Shown: positions 34,817-45,318 of the stretch, piece by piece
Numbering within the stretch: position 1 is the first letter of the stretch
How the letters are laid out: every line of letters starts with the position of its first letter
NCBI GenBank assembly: GCA_963693305.1
Contig: OY855914.1
Span: forward strand, 18,509,472-18,573,471
Reading direction: 5' to 3'
Length of the DNA stretch: 64,000 bases
From: Meandrina meandrites
Lineage: Eukaryota > Cnidaria > Anthozoa > Scleractinia > Meandrinidae
Made by a program: the position numbers and the translations under genes
The notes under the pieces: generated by a model
Told to the model about the DNA's origin: nothing
What the model saw: only the letters and a program-made list of their open reading frames with translations
The model's database searches: none

Positions 34817-35610
34817 ATACCTTGGCTCTGATTGGTCAATGCACATTGTTGGTTTTGAAGCGCGAGAAACCTCACATAAGCCAACTTGCGGTTGATTGGC
34901 TAAGAAGACAATACCTTGGTTGTGATTGGTCGGAGCACATTCTTCGAGTTTTATTAACCAATCACAAGGCTAAGCAGACATAACGAAGTGCACAAAGACT
35001 GACTGGAGAGGGCTCGGGAAGGACAGGCTTGGATAACAGACGCAAAAGAACGGCGAGAAAAGAGCGAGCATCTATGGAGCTAGTATATATAATAACTTCC
35101 CATAAATTCCGTCAGAAATGTTTACAAAACCGCGCTGGTAGATGCCCAGTTTGGTTCAGGCTGTTGGATCTTGAAATGAAAATAACTGAAGTTTTGTCCA
35201 CTGCAAAACGCTGACGAATTTTTCATTTATTAAAAACCCGCCGGCATCCTGTTATCACTAAAATAGTGCAGGTTCTGCGCTTTCAACTTCGGGTTTCTTT
35301 ACTACTGAAAAGACAATAACACTGCGAGTAAATCTTTTTAATTTAAAGGAAGGTAAAAGTACATATTGCTCTTCTAGTATATGGAATAAATATATTCTTC
35401 ATGTCTGATATTTTTTCTGATTACAAAATACCTCTGAGCTCAGTGTTTATGGCATGACTAAGCTATACAGATCCTTTTCAACAATTATTATAATTAATAC
35501 GCTTTCGTTTCTCCTCGTGAAGCCCGAGTTCAAACTACTCGTGTATTAGGAACATGAACTCCGAATGTGAGTAATCCTGGCTCCTGCGATTAGTGTAATA
35601 CGTGATTTCT

Positions 35611-36479
35611 TTACCAAGACAAGATGTTCCATGGTATGTCCATGATAGCGTGTCGAATGTGTCTCATTTTCCAACAGTAAATTACAGGGTTCGAAGATAA
35701 ATTGAGAAAAACGAGAGTCACCGAGAAAAGAAAAAACTTCTTCAGGGCGATACTCGTGCCGTTAATTTCAATGGCGACCAAACAGGTAGAGATAAACGTA
35801 AAATATCCCGACTACAGATTTAACAAGGGTAGCAAAATTTGCCATTTCGCCAGTCTGCGCTACTTGTTGTCCTTGCAGGGCCTGATTCTGATTCCTGTGG
35901 CGTCGTACAGTTAAATAAACTCTGATATAAACCAGTGTTGTAACAGGGGCAAATACTAAACCAAGACTGTATATAAAAAAAGGCCTTAACATCGAGCGGC
36001 ACACACAACGTTAACAAAGAAAGAAATACACTAATCATCCATATTAAAATCACCAGAGCAACAACACGCTTGCGAGTCACAAGTTCCTGATATCTGAGAT
36101 GAAGATGAATAGCTAAGAACCTGTCCTCGCTTACAGCTACAACACCAAAGAACGAAGCTGTGGAAAAGATAGACGCAATGATGTCAAAAACCTCATAGGT
36201 GATACAGCCAGGATTGTTTTGCTGTATGCCTTTGACGAGAACTGAAGTGTAAAATGGTTGGACCAATAAACCAACGCCAACATCAGAAACAGCAAGACTC
36301 AGGAGCAATGTTTTCAACGTCTTTGGCAACGACAAAGTTTCTCTTATCGCGAGGACTGTTACAATGCTGAACACGAATGCGGAAAAGGATAGGAAACTGT
36401 TGAAGAAATCACTTTGTGAAGTATTGTTGCAGTATTTCCCCAGAATATCAAATTCAGAGGATCGCTACTCGACGTTCAT
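35611..36479 (-). pseudogene. Melanocortin/adenosine-like class A GPCR pseudogene (B2)
   Basis: Paralogue of B1 with several lesions. The ATG at 36479 is followed by an in-frame TAG at codon 5 (36465-36467). Frame is then open through TM1-TM4 with D2.50 and DRF intact (the loop reads IHLHLRYQEL as in B1). It shifts at a seven-base A run on the plus strand (35975-35981), and shifts again near 35790, where 29 bases of TM6 including the CYxP motif are missing compared with B1. TM7 NPVIY and the tail persist to a stop at 35611-35613. Three independent defects make function very unlikely. Confidence 0.85.
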
Positions 36480-36621
36480 AGCCCCTCATAGCTAACTGCG
36501 TGTTCAAGTTTCCCTTCTAAGCACCACAGACAAGCTAGATCACTTTGACTCGAATGATTTCTCGCGTGCTAAAGTGGTGATTCTTATTCGCAGATTTCAC
36601 TTGTATAGTTTTCATCTTTTA

Positions 36622-36890
36622 AAGGGGCAGTATCATGAACATCACTTCGAAAAGTCAAAAGTCAAAAGAAATATTTCCATTCATGGAAACATAAAAATAA
36701 TGGTCTTTAGTGGACTATATTAGTCCACTAAAGTAACAAAAGAGGTATTTTTACGATTTATACAGAAAAGTCGAAAAGTCGTGGCAGACGTTTTCAAACT
36801 CTGCTCATGTGTCTTGGATAAATCACTAAAAACTTATTACACTTTGCTCTCCTTTGAATAATTCACTTAATATCTTCACCTAAAAAGCGA
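36622..36890 (+). mobile_element. Tc1/mariner-type miniature element, 3'-truncated (family E)
   Basis: Begins AAGGGGCAGTATCATGAAC after TA and follows the 15752-16118 copy through CACTTCGAAAAGTCAAAAGTC, the AAAGTAACAAAAGAGGTAT block and CATGTGTCTTGGAT. The right terminal repeat is missing. Confidence 0.7.
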
Positions 36891-37371
36891 AGCTACCTGT
36901 AAGATTCACGGGGTTTTAGCCAAAAGTAAACAGAACTTATTTCAATGAAGCATATAATTGGTCGATGCGGCAGCTTTTAAGGAAATCATCATTATGTCGA
37001 TTCATTTGATAAGTTTCATTTATTGTGCACTGATCAGAAAAAAAGCGGTCTTTCTGGACTCGCCTTGTGCTAACTACATGCTTTTCTCAGTTGAAATTCT
37101 ATATAAATAATAAATAAGCAAAAGGAGCACCTGCGAATACTGGTATTAACTTAAGGGCTTCCTCTTCGTTACCCAAAATGTACTCCAAGAACAATGAAGT
37201 CCGGAACTTTAGGACATGCTGCACATCGATTAATTAAATTTTTGTCATTTGTGACAATTGAAAAACGTTAATAAAGTTGCTCTTTCGTTTACTTTACAAG
37301 AATCAGCATCTTTTTCTTCATTACTTCTCGATTGTATGCACTTTGCAACTAGATACCATCTGTACAATAAT
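36891..37371. other. Intergenic, 3' side of receptor B3
   Basis: Contains one arm (about 37110-37290) of a diverged repeat that also lies beyond the other end of the receptor at about 38600-38775: AGCACCTGCGAAT at the start and CAATAAAGTTGCTCTT-like at the end. Confidence 0.5.
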
Positions 37372-38274
37372 TTAACTCAGTGAACACCAAAGCTGTCTAA
37401 TTGTGTCCTTTACTGCCTCTCTCACATCCCTGATCTTCCAACAGTAAAGAGCCGGGTTCAACGACGAGTTGAAGTAAATAATAGTTAATACAACATACTT
37501 TGTCAACGAGCTAGCTACAAGTCCGTGAACATTTAGTACAGCATAAATACCACACGGAGCATAACAGAATACTAACGACAACTGCACCCATGCGATGCTA
37601 GATACTGTCTTCTTGTATCGTGCTATATTCATTGGAATTCCTCCTCGGTTCGGTTGTTCTTGGTGAATAAGGTCTTGCACTTGAGTTTGATGTTGTCGTA
37701 ATGTGAGGTAAATCTTCCTGTGGCATAAAATTGTGGTTACCAAAGAAAATGTTACAATACAATAGAATGCAGTCATAGGAAACTTCCGCCAATTAATGAA
37801 CGGCGTCCATCCAAACGAAGCAACAATAACCGAGAAACAAAGTATAGCTGTGCGAACTCGCCTTATTGTTACCAAGTGCCTGTATCTCAGCCCCAACAAC
37901 AGGGCGAGAAGTCTGTCAATGCTTATTGCGGTTGATGTCAACATCGATACTCCACACAAAACATAGGTTGAAGTGTAACTTGCCAATCTAACGTAGCGTG
38001 ACAAAGAAATCATAGAAGCGACATGGATTGGTTGCGAGATTAGTCCAACACAAAGATCAGTGACCGCCAGGCATCGAAATAAAAGTTTTGTAGGTGGATG
38101 AAGAGAAGACTCTTTATGAAGAGCAACAAGGATCAGAGCATTGCCCAGTGATGCGGTAATGGATAGAAAAATGTTCAAAGCCGAAAGAAATACAACCGTG
38201 ACTGTTAGCCAAGTCGATGTAGTTGTTTGGTTCAGCTCGTTCGGGTAGTTTTTGTCAACAGTGAAGTTTGCCAT
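37372..38274 (-). CDS. Melanocortin/adenosine-like class A GPCR, intact (B3)
   Basis: A 300-residue single-exon receptor. The ATG at 38274 is used; the frame extends upstream only to a TTG. Landmarks: sequons at N3 and N15; GN at 44-45 (1.50); D73 (2.50); DRL at 120-122; Trp156 near the TM4/loop 2 boundary with a short loop 2; CYAP at 237-240 (6.48 is Tyr); NPALY at 283-287; a short tail with Cys at 288 and 297. The usual 3.25 cysteine is Arg, a feature shared with melanocortin, cannabinoid and related receptors, which have short second loops. It is the only member of the local B group with all seven helices in frame. Ligand unknown. Confidence 0.9.
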   Translation of the reverse strand: MANFTVDKNYPNELNQTTTSTWLTVTVVFLSALNIFLSITASLGNALILVALHKESSLHPPTKLLFRCLAVTDLCVGLISQPIHVASMISLSRYVRLASYTSTYVLCGVSMLTSTAISIDRLLALLLGLRYRHLVTIRRVRTAILCFSVIVASFGWTPFINWRKFPMTAFYCIVTFSLVTTILCHRKIYLTLRQHQTQVQDLIHQEQPNRGGIPMNIARYKKTVSSIAWVQLSLVFCYAPCGIYAVLNVHGLVASSLTKYVVLTIIYFNSSLNPALYCWKIRDVREAVKDTIRQLWCSLS

Positions 38275-38599
38275 TGTTCGCGGTGATTCCAAGATCTGGT
38301 TACAAAGAGCTTTTAGTACTTGTCAAGAATATAATTTGTAGGATTGGTTGTGTGTTAGTCATTATTAAAATCATCCATATTCAATGTTCTACAACGCTTG
38401 TAAAATGGTATGTTAAAAAGCAAACAGTACTTCATTACAAAAAGAACCCACTGCTCTCTTTAACCATCTGCCTCGTGAAATATTGGATTTTGATTTTTTT
38501 TTTTTATAATAAGACTTCAGTTACATATCCGCAGTACCGTCGACCTTTCTGGAAAGGCATCGTCCACTTACTACAAAATATTTTATTATTCTTTTCCAT
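38275..38599. other. Upstream region of B3
   Basis: On the minus strand, CTCTTTGTAACCAG just before the start codon could be a splice acceptor ending a 5' UTR intron. Nothing else recognised. Confidence 0.3.
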
Positions 38600-38775
38600 A
38601 ACAATCTTTTTTAGCATAAGTAGCACCTGCGAATTTTACGTTTTAACTTAATGTAGGTGCGAGTCTTTCGACAGGTTTTATTTAAGAAACGTTTTTCTGA
38701 CGTTAAAAGTGTTACATTTTGACATCTTGACGGACCGGCATGATCGTCAATAAAGTTGCTCTTAATTTGTACTGC
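38600..38775 (+). repeat. Second copy of the B3 3'-flank repeat
   Basis: AGCACCTGCGAAT near 38624 and TCAATAAAGTTGCTCTTAA near 38749 match, with much divergence between, the sequence at 37124-37290. The receptor thus sits between two copies of its own 3' flank. Confidence 0.5.
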
Positions 38776-40209
38776 TTGGTGAAATCAGCTTCTTTTCCCT
38801 CGACGCTATATTTTAACATACAAATACAGCGCAAACACAACCACAAGACAAATGTGAAGTAACACCTCAGACTGTTAAGATACACGAAAACACTTTTATT
38901 AGAAAACGTATACGTAGGCTTTTTCTCGAAAACTCCGATTACCGAGTGAACATTTGCGGTTTATGTTTTCCATTGGTCAAGGATTCTTCAATCAGGTGTA
39001 TTCGAAGACTCAACCCTTATGCCTTTTTTCTTAACGTAGTTTCGAGGAATATTACCGAAGAAAAACAAAAAGTATATACGCTAAATTCAAAGGGAGGTAG
39101 GCGATAATGCTAACAAAAGTTAAGATTGCATTGCTCGTGAAATTTGCAAAACAACATCATGTTAGCTCATGTTGCTGCGCCCAGATAAACTTTTAATTCT
39201 CTGACTTAAAAAGTGGAAGAACAAAATGGGCGTTCAAGAAAGCTTCAACATTGTTCACTCTAAATTCAGTAGCCGAGGAAGAGTTACGTGTTCAAAAAAG
39301 TGTTTCCTTGTGTCTTGCACACAAAGCTTCCAGTTGAGGTTGGCAATCACCGGTTGCAAATCTAACTAGCTTTTGCATTTTAGAAAACCATTGTTTCAAA
39401 TTCTAAGCTTACAATTTTCACTGCATGTGTATCTCGCCAACGAATTTACCTTGGACTAACAATAGCGGGGGAAATGAAAATCGTGAGAAAACAGTCAAAA
39501 GAACAGAAAGGGACGAAATCTCCATGATCTCTTTGATTCAATTTATCGACCAGTGAATCACGGATACTGACGGATACGGACACGCAGTAAGAATCGTACA
39601 AAGATAAATGCGGTGGGGGGGGGGGGGGGGGGTAGAATGTGGGTAATCTCGTATATAACTTATAAGTGACGCCACAAAGCCGTTATGTTCTGAAAACGGG
39701 TATACAATTATTGGTTGACACCGGGTATGGTTTTCAAAGGAACCAAAGGAATAAGAGAGAGAGAGAGAAAGATAAAAATAAATGCAGTGGGCTGAATTTA
39801 ACCAAATCTTCTGTTGCCGGGCCTCCATTGATAACATAGCTGCTGATGTTGCGCGCTGTGACCAGACATGACCTGCTCCCGAGCAAGATCGACATCGCCA
39901 CGTTTAATTTGGGTGTGCATTTAAGAGGCCAGGTCCGAGAACGGGTATGGAAAATGAAGCTTTTGGTTTGAAATATAGCCAGGAGAGAGAACAGGGGATA
40001 CACTCCACCAAGATATCCGAAGAGTACTCCCCCCCCCCCCCGCCCTCCCCGGCACCCTCCTCCCGGGAATGAATCACACCACAGACAAAACCAAGGTACT
40101 TACGCAAGTTAATTTGCAATTCAATGAAGATTGTGAAATGTGAAATTAAAAACGATCATATGAACATGAAGCAAAGAAACCTCTCGTAGAATCAGTTGAT
40201 CGGGTAAAG
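38776..40209. other. Intergenic with G and C homopolymer runs
   Basis: A run of 18 G at 39615-39632 and a C-rich run at 40028-40042 are the main features; a GAGA run lies at about 39755-39769. No gene recognised. Confidence 0.45.
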
Positions 40210-42297
40210 ATGAATCGCACCTCAGACAATACCACAGTACTTAGCTGTGGTTTCGCATTTCTTCCCACAAATCCTGCAGAGAGTTCTCTTGATCTTCACG
40301 CTGTGTTTATCGTGAGACTCGTCGTTTGCGCTCTCATCACTGTCCTCTCATCATTTTGGTGAACATCCTGGCGATGGTGGCAGTGAAAACCAAACGACAG
40401 CTTCGCACCAAATCTAACATAGCACTCGCCTGTTTAGCCATGACTGACTACGCAGTTGGGTTATTTACCAAACCTTTGCAGGTCGCCAGCGCAACTTTAC
40501 TTCTAAAAGGTTTTGCACTCTGATAGACTTAACAATGCCTGTTATGGCCAGATATGTGATGGCGTCGATCAGTCATTGGCTTCTGATGAGCGCTGAGTGT
40601 TATTTCGCGATAAAACACCCCTTTGCATACGGGAACCAGGTAACTGAAGTTCGTATCTTAGTAGCCTTTGGTCTGGTATGGGTTGCTAAGATCATCGTTC
40701 CCGTGGAAGATCTCTTTCTGTCGAACAGAAAAATCTTGACAGTATTAACAAGTTCTGTAATTGTCTCTCTTTTTTCCCGCAATGCTTTATTTAATGTTGC
40801 TGTATACAAAGACGTCCGCCGCAACGAGAAACAAATGTTATTTCTGACGAATGAGCTTGCGAAGAAGGCCGAAATAACTATTTTGCCGGCACGGGACACA
40901 ACACGGCCTGGGTCCCAGGCCGGTGCATTATGGGTGATTAACCAGGGGTATATAAGGGGGAGTTTAGCACGTGATAGTCATCTAGGCCTCTGAACCAGCC
41001 CAGTTCAGGGCTCCGTTTATTTTTTATTTTTAGTTTTTCAGATTATTCTTCGCCTTGTTGTCGGTTAGCCTTGAATTTATTTGTAAAGCCTCAGTAGGAT
41101 GGGCTACCAATTGTTGGAGCTTGAGCCATGGTTCCTACCCAGATTTTCGGCTTCTTTTTTGCCCACGGGGTTTTTTGTGGCAGGTTTTTTCTGGCCTCCG
41201 TGCTAATCGCATTTTCATTGTATGCGGTTGCTCAGTTCCGTTAGTTTGTTTATTCCAACTGATTTGTATCTATATTCTTTACTCGGGCTTTTGTAGCCGG
41301 GATGTTAAAGTTTCCGTTTTTCTATTAGTGGCACAGTGTATATCATTGTATTTCAGTATGAATTCTGTAGCCCTGTCGGCTGTTGGTAAGGAAGTTTGAA
41401 GCTTCTGCAGTTCTTTAGCCTAACTGGCACCATGTTGTATTTCGGGGTTTTGGTCCAAAGTTGTGGACCTCCCAGTCGCAATTCGCGATTTATAGCCTTA
41501 CTGGCACAATATATTTGTATTCAATGAACTGATGAACAGCAGAGGGCTCCCTAGCCTAAAGTGCTATTGTACAAGAAGTTTGTTTGTCTTGCAAGTTTGC
41601 TGGCCTAACTGGCACAATATATTTGTATATTCAGGGGATTTTAGTCCACAGAAAGTTCGTTGCATTCTAGAGATTTTAGTCCAAAGTAGTGGGCTCCTCA
41701 GACTTATGGCAGTTGTACACGAAGTTTGTTTGCCTTGCTAGTTTGTTAGCCTGGCTCACATAGTGATTTTGTCTTAGGGGTTTTTTGGTCCTAAGTAGTG
41801 GACTCCCCTGCCTTACTGGCAGTCAGTGATGTAAAGCTTGTTAAGGTCGCGTACTTACGCAAAATGATCGAGAAATAGTTATGCAGTGCTATATTCATTG
41901 ACGTGAGATGGTTCGCAGGAATCCACAAGGACGCTACGCTAGTGGCCAGCGGTGACGGTTTTTTCCTATCAAGAAGCAAGTTATTGAGTGTGTGATGTAA
42001 CGTAGTTTATATTAGTTCTTGCAGTTGCTGTATCGTGGTTCGGGTTGGTTCTTGCCATGCCGCCTTCCTAAATAAACTTATTTGTCCTTAAGCTGTGTGC
42101 TTATTTGTTGTGAAGTGGAGGTAAAATATTGCTACCAAGTTTCCTTAGAGGTCAAGGCAAAGTTACTCAAGAAAAATAAGAAAGCTTTTTACGCCACAAC
42201 TATTGAACTACTTGTAATTTTCCTGTGCTATATTCCAGAACGTTTCTGTGCATTTATTATTATTTCCATTAAGGACAGAATTCCCGCTAATATATAA
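40210..42297 (+). pseudogene. Class A GPCR pseudogene split by an insertion (C1)
   Basis: From ATG at 40210: a glycosylatable N-terminus (NRT, NTT) and the start of TM1. A frameshift near 40355 leads into V-N-I-L-A-M ... LACLAMTDYAVGL (TM1-TM2, D2.50). A second frameshift near 40520 leads into MPVMARYVM ... SAECYFAIKHPFAY (TM3; the DRY arginine is Cys) and on through TM4-TM5 to NELAKKAEIT. Sequence then changes for about 1.25 kb and resumes at 42137 with QVSLEVKAKLLKKNKKAFYA and TM6 (FLCYIP), ending IPANI before TM7. It is a relic of an aminergic/adenosine-like receptor different from groups A and B. Confidence 0.82.
40881..42131 (+). mobile_element. Insertion with TATA box and poly(A) signal inside C1
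   Basis: Boundaries are inferred from where the receptor frame stops and resumes; CTA occurs at both edges but a full target duplication is not clear. Near the left end are a 17-bp palindrome (GGCCTGGGTCCCAGGCC, 40905-40921) and TATATAAGG (40949-40957); near the right end is AATAAA (42071-42076). In between are degenerate repeats of about 110 bp, including CTGGCACAATATATTTGTAT exactly at 41501 and 41611. A solo LTR or a non-autonomous retroelement would fit; no coding frame is recognised. Confidence 0.55.
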
Positions 42298-42704
42298 CTT
42301 AGAAACTAAGAAATAGAAAGCGAAACAAAATGGCAGGTATTAAATTATCAGGAAAAGATGGGATGCAATTCTGGCAAAACCTTTGTATATTTTTTTTTTA
42401 GAATTTAGTTACTTATTTCTGGTAAATATGCGCCTACTGTGTTGTGAATCGTAGTATGTGTTGTGCGTGCGTGCGTGTTATGTATCACGTTTTCTATTTA
42501 TCTTATGGAAAAATTATTTGTTAGCTGTTTGTAATATATAAAGTTGTAAGCTGTATCAAAAATGATAATATTGTAGTTTTTGTAAAAAAAAAAAAACTTG
42601 TATCGTATGTACAACTATAGCCGTTTTATGTACTACATATTGTAATGACCTTCCGTATCTTCATTAAATCCCCCGAAAAGGACAGCCTGACTGTCTGAAA
42701 TATT
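42298..42704. other. Intergenic, nothing firm
   Basis: No TM7 of the C1 relic is visible after 42297. AT-rich with an A-run near 42584. Confidence 0.35.
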
Positions 42705-42985
42705 ATGGAACACCACCAGACAGTTGGCACCCACGCGAGAGCACTCCAGATTGTCAGGGGACTGTTTTGTAGTCCATCTACTCACCTTTAACTTCGAATT
42801 CTAATTATAAAACTACATTAAATCTTCACTATTTCTTATTTCTTTCAATTTAACTAATCTTTTGAAAAAAAGGTACCTTCTCCCAAACATACCCATAAAT
42901 TCACAAAACATCTCGAAACATAGATTCATGTGATGAGCGAAGGTGGTTTGGATTGCTTGAAACGCGAACGAGATATTTCAGGATT
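42705..42985 (-). mobile_element. Family D element, inverted partial copy
   Basis: Reverse complement of the 5717 and 10203 copies: GTCAGGGGACTG, CATCTACTCACCTTTAACTTC, CTCCCAAACATACCC and TTGAAACGCGAACGAGATAT. The terminal TTAA/GGCGG end is missing. Confidence 0.65.
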
Positions 42986-44052
42986 TGGATCGGTGGTGGT
43001 CCCATCTAAGATTTTGTGCTCTCCCCAGTTTTCGCTCGCCTTCAGAAACAAAGATGGCGGCCCCTTGAACTCTTCGATCGAGGAGGATCGCAATTTTGCA
43101 CATCTCTAAAAAAAGCGTGTTGAGTATATGTCCTCTGAACTCTTGAAATGAAGTGGTTTTAATTTCGAAAGAAATGAAGAAAACTCTCAAGTGGTACTTA
43201 AAAGCGAAAGCTGTTCATCTTGATACGAAGTAACATTAGCCATTTCACGTATAACATACCATCGATAACTTCCAGTCGGTCTTGTAATTTTAGTATCCTC
43301 TTTGTGCATGTCTGCTTATCTTTTTTTATAACAATTCCAAGACCTTCACGACAGCCTTGTTAAAATCCACAGATATCTCACGTAATAGCGTGGAAAACGG
43401 CATGCAAACAAACTTCATTTTGGTTTGTAATTTCAGTAACTGTCTGAATTTTCTCAACACTCTTGGGACTTTGTCTCACCCTTTCTTAACATTTTCTTAA
43501 CATCTGTTGTTGTAATTGTGTTTAAAAAAGAAGAAGAAGAAAAAGAGGTTATAAAAAAATGTTCATCATATTAAAATAATCTGGCAGTAAGATGTTGTTT
43601 AATTAAAGCCAGCATTACAAAAATGGAATGTCTAAATATGAAATACATCGTGGTTCGGCTAATACTGCCCCTTGTACATTGACTATGCTACATTGTAGTG
43701 CACAGTTTCACAATAAAAGACTTCAAAAACAGGGATTTCCTTATTTTTTTCAGTCAACTGGATAAGATACAAGTCGCGACTTCGGAAAGCACATTGTAAA
43801 TAAAATTCAGCCTGATTTTTTTGAGTCCGTTGTCTGTAATCCGTGTCAGTTGTTTCTAATCTTAACCATCCTTGGTCAACTTTGGTTTATCATGGCATCT
43901 TCGTTGCCATTCTACCTCCGTGGAATATTATTTCGGAGTCTGGTTGATTTGAAATGACTCGTATATGACAAGTCTTTTTTATATTAAAGGGATTAAAAAT
44001 ACCTCGCCGGGCCGGCCGGCGAAACTGCAGATTTTTCTCTCGAAATTGAAGT
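42986..44052. other. Intergenic, 3' side of receptor A3
   Basis: A GAA-type run at about 43530-43543 and a GGCCGGCCGGC palindromic patch near 44011. No gene recognised. Confidence 0.35.
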
Positions 44053-45318
44053 TTACAAAAGATAAAGTTTTGGTGGTTCTACCGTTGCGTTCTTTCTCTT
44101 TCGTCGCTCGATGTCCGTAGCCGCGCTTTTCAACTCTGTGGTCAGCGTTGCCACTAAATCCGGGTTAAAAACGTTTCGGCGTCTGTGACGCAGACAGAAC
44201 GCTTTTCTAAACGCTCGTTTGAAGCCTCTTCTGAAATCACGGCTAAAAACCGCGTAAATTACCGGATTGCATACACTGTTAGAGTAGGTAAACAACCAGC
44301 AAATGATAACGGCTTTTAGAAACATTGGGTTACCTCCGCCATTCGAAAAATCCGCCCATAACCACAGCGCTTGATTGGGAAACATGCAAACGGTAAATAC
44401 CACGACTATCGCGAGGAACATTTTTGTTGCTCTTTTGTTAGCTTCGTTTGTGCCTCTTCTGACAGTAGAAGAGAGCTTGCGCACAAGACGAACTGTGGAA
44501 GACACCTTTCTTAGTCTGGGTTCCGAGGACGTCGACGTGCTAGCTGGTTCACTGCTAAGGGAGGCCTGCTCCTTTTCTGCTTTCCTGCGACTCGTCTTGT
44601 CGGTGCTCGTGTACAGGTTCTTCAGTGCTAAAGAATACATGGCCACCATGAATGTCAAAGGCAGCAAGTACTGCACCATGAAAAGACCCAATGTGTAGTA
44701 TTTCTTGTATGTTATGTCAGGCCAAGTTTCTTGGCACTCGCTTTCTTTCAAAACAAGCACGTAAGAATACGGTGAAACCATCAGCAAGGAAAACACATAA
44801 ATCGCAGCAATGATGCATTTGATTTTGACCATAGTTAAACGAGGCTTAAAGGGATGCATTATTACGCGATAACGATCGAGCGAAATAGCCGCAAGGGTCA
44901 AGGCGGCCGATGTCGAAGACAGAGTTGTCAAAGGCCAGAGAATTTTGCACATACTTGCACCATAAATCCAGATGTAATTGTATTCTTCGAGAGCGAAGTC
45001 GAAAGGAATACTGAAAACTGGTGTCACAAAATCGCAAACGGCCAGATTCATGATAAGAACATTGGAAGGCGTTCGCATTCGAACATTGCTTGCGATGATG
45101 TAGATAACTAAGCTATTTCCTAGAGAGCTGCCCAGCAGAATTATGCAGTAACAGACGATTTTTATGATCCAGAAATCTAAGGGTTGCTCCACTGCTGTAG
45201 ATAGTGCGGTAGAGTTGAAATCACTGCCATTTGCCTCCATTACTGAATATGCCTGGGTAGTGTAGACTGGCGACCAAAGTGTTGTCGCGCTTTTGTTGAA
45301 AGTTGTGTTCGAATCCAT
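44053..45318 (-). CDS. Class A GPCR, peptide-receptor-like (family A, copy 3)
   Basis: A 421-residue single-exon receptor on the opposite strand from its three paralogues, with an ATG at 45318. Landmarks: sequons N4, N30 and N35; N68 (1.50); D96 (2.50); C124 and C195; DRY at 148-150; Tyr174 at 4.50; P220 in TM5; C-M-F-P at 311-314 (6.48 is Met); NPVIY at 351-355. The loop 2 block reads ECQETWP with YKKYYT in place of YRQAYT. Loop 3 contains an internal duplication (RKVSSTVR then RKLSSTVR, 270-287). The tail is only about 65 residues and ends TVEPPKLYLL; TVEPP also occurs in the longer tail of copy 4, so the last ~110 residues, with the E-T-x-C end, appear lost. Confidence 0.93.
   Translation of the reverse strand: MDSNTTFNKSATTLWSPVYTTQAYSVMEANGSDFNSTALSTAVEQPLDFWIIKIVCYCIILLGSSLGNSLVIYIIASNVRMRTPSNVLIMNLAVCDFVTPVFSIPFDFALEEYNYIWIYGASMCKILWPLTTLSSTSAALTLAAISLDRYRVIMHPFKPRLTMVKIKCIIAAIYVFSLLMVSPYSYVLVLKESECQETWPDITYKKYYTLGLFMVQYLLPLTFMVAMYSLALKNLYTSTDKTSRRKAEKEQASLSSEPASTSTSSEPRLRKVSSTVRLVRKLSSTVRRGTNEANKRATKMFLAIVVVFTVCMFPNQALWLWADFSNGGGNPMFLKAVIICWLFTYSNSVCNPVIYAVFSRDFRRGFKRAFRKAFCLRHRRRNVFNPDLVATLTTELKSAATDIERRKRKNATVEPPKLYLL

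Larger units (their letters stand above)
33430..35060. repeat. 3' flank of pseudogene B2, part of the duplicated block
   Basis: Colinear with 28910-30020, but longer because of a 463-bp insertion (34354-34816) and a local duplication of about 110 bp (CACATAAGCCAA(T/C)T ... GATTGGTC, near 34297 and 34873). Inverted CCAAT-word pairs occur at about 33697-33742 and 34924-34967. Confidence 0.72.

Noticed and set aside
40881..40993. Continuation of the C1 receptor frame to 40993
   Set aside because: The residues after 40880 no longer resemble a receptor, and the receptor resumes at 42137, so this part belongs to the insertion.
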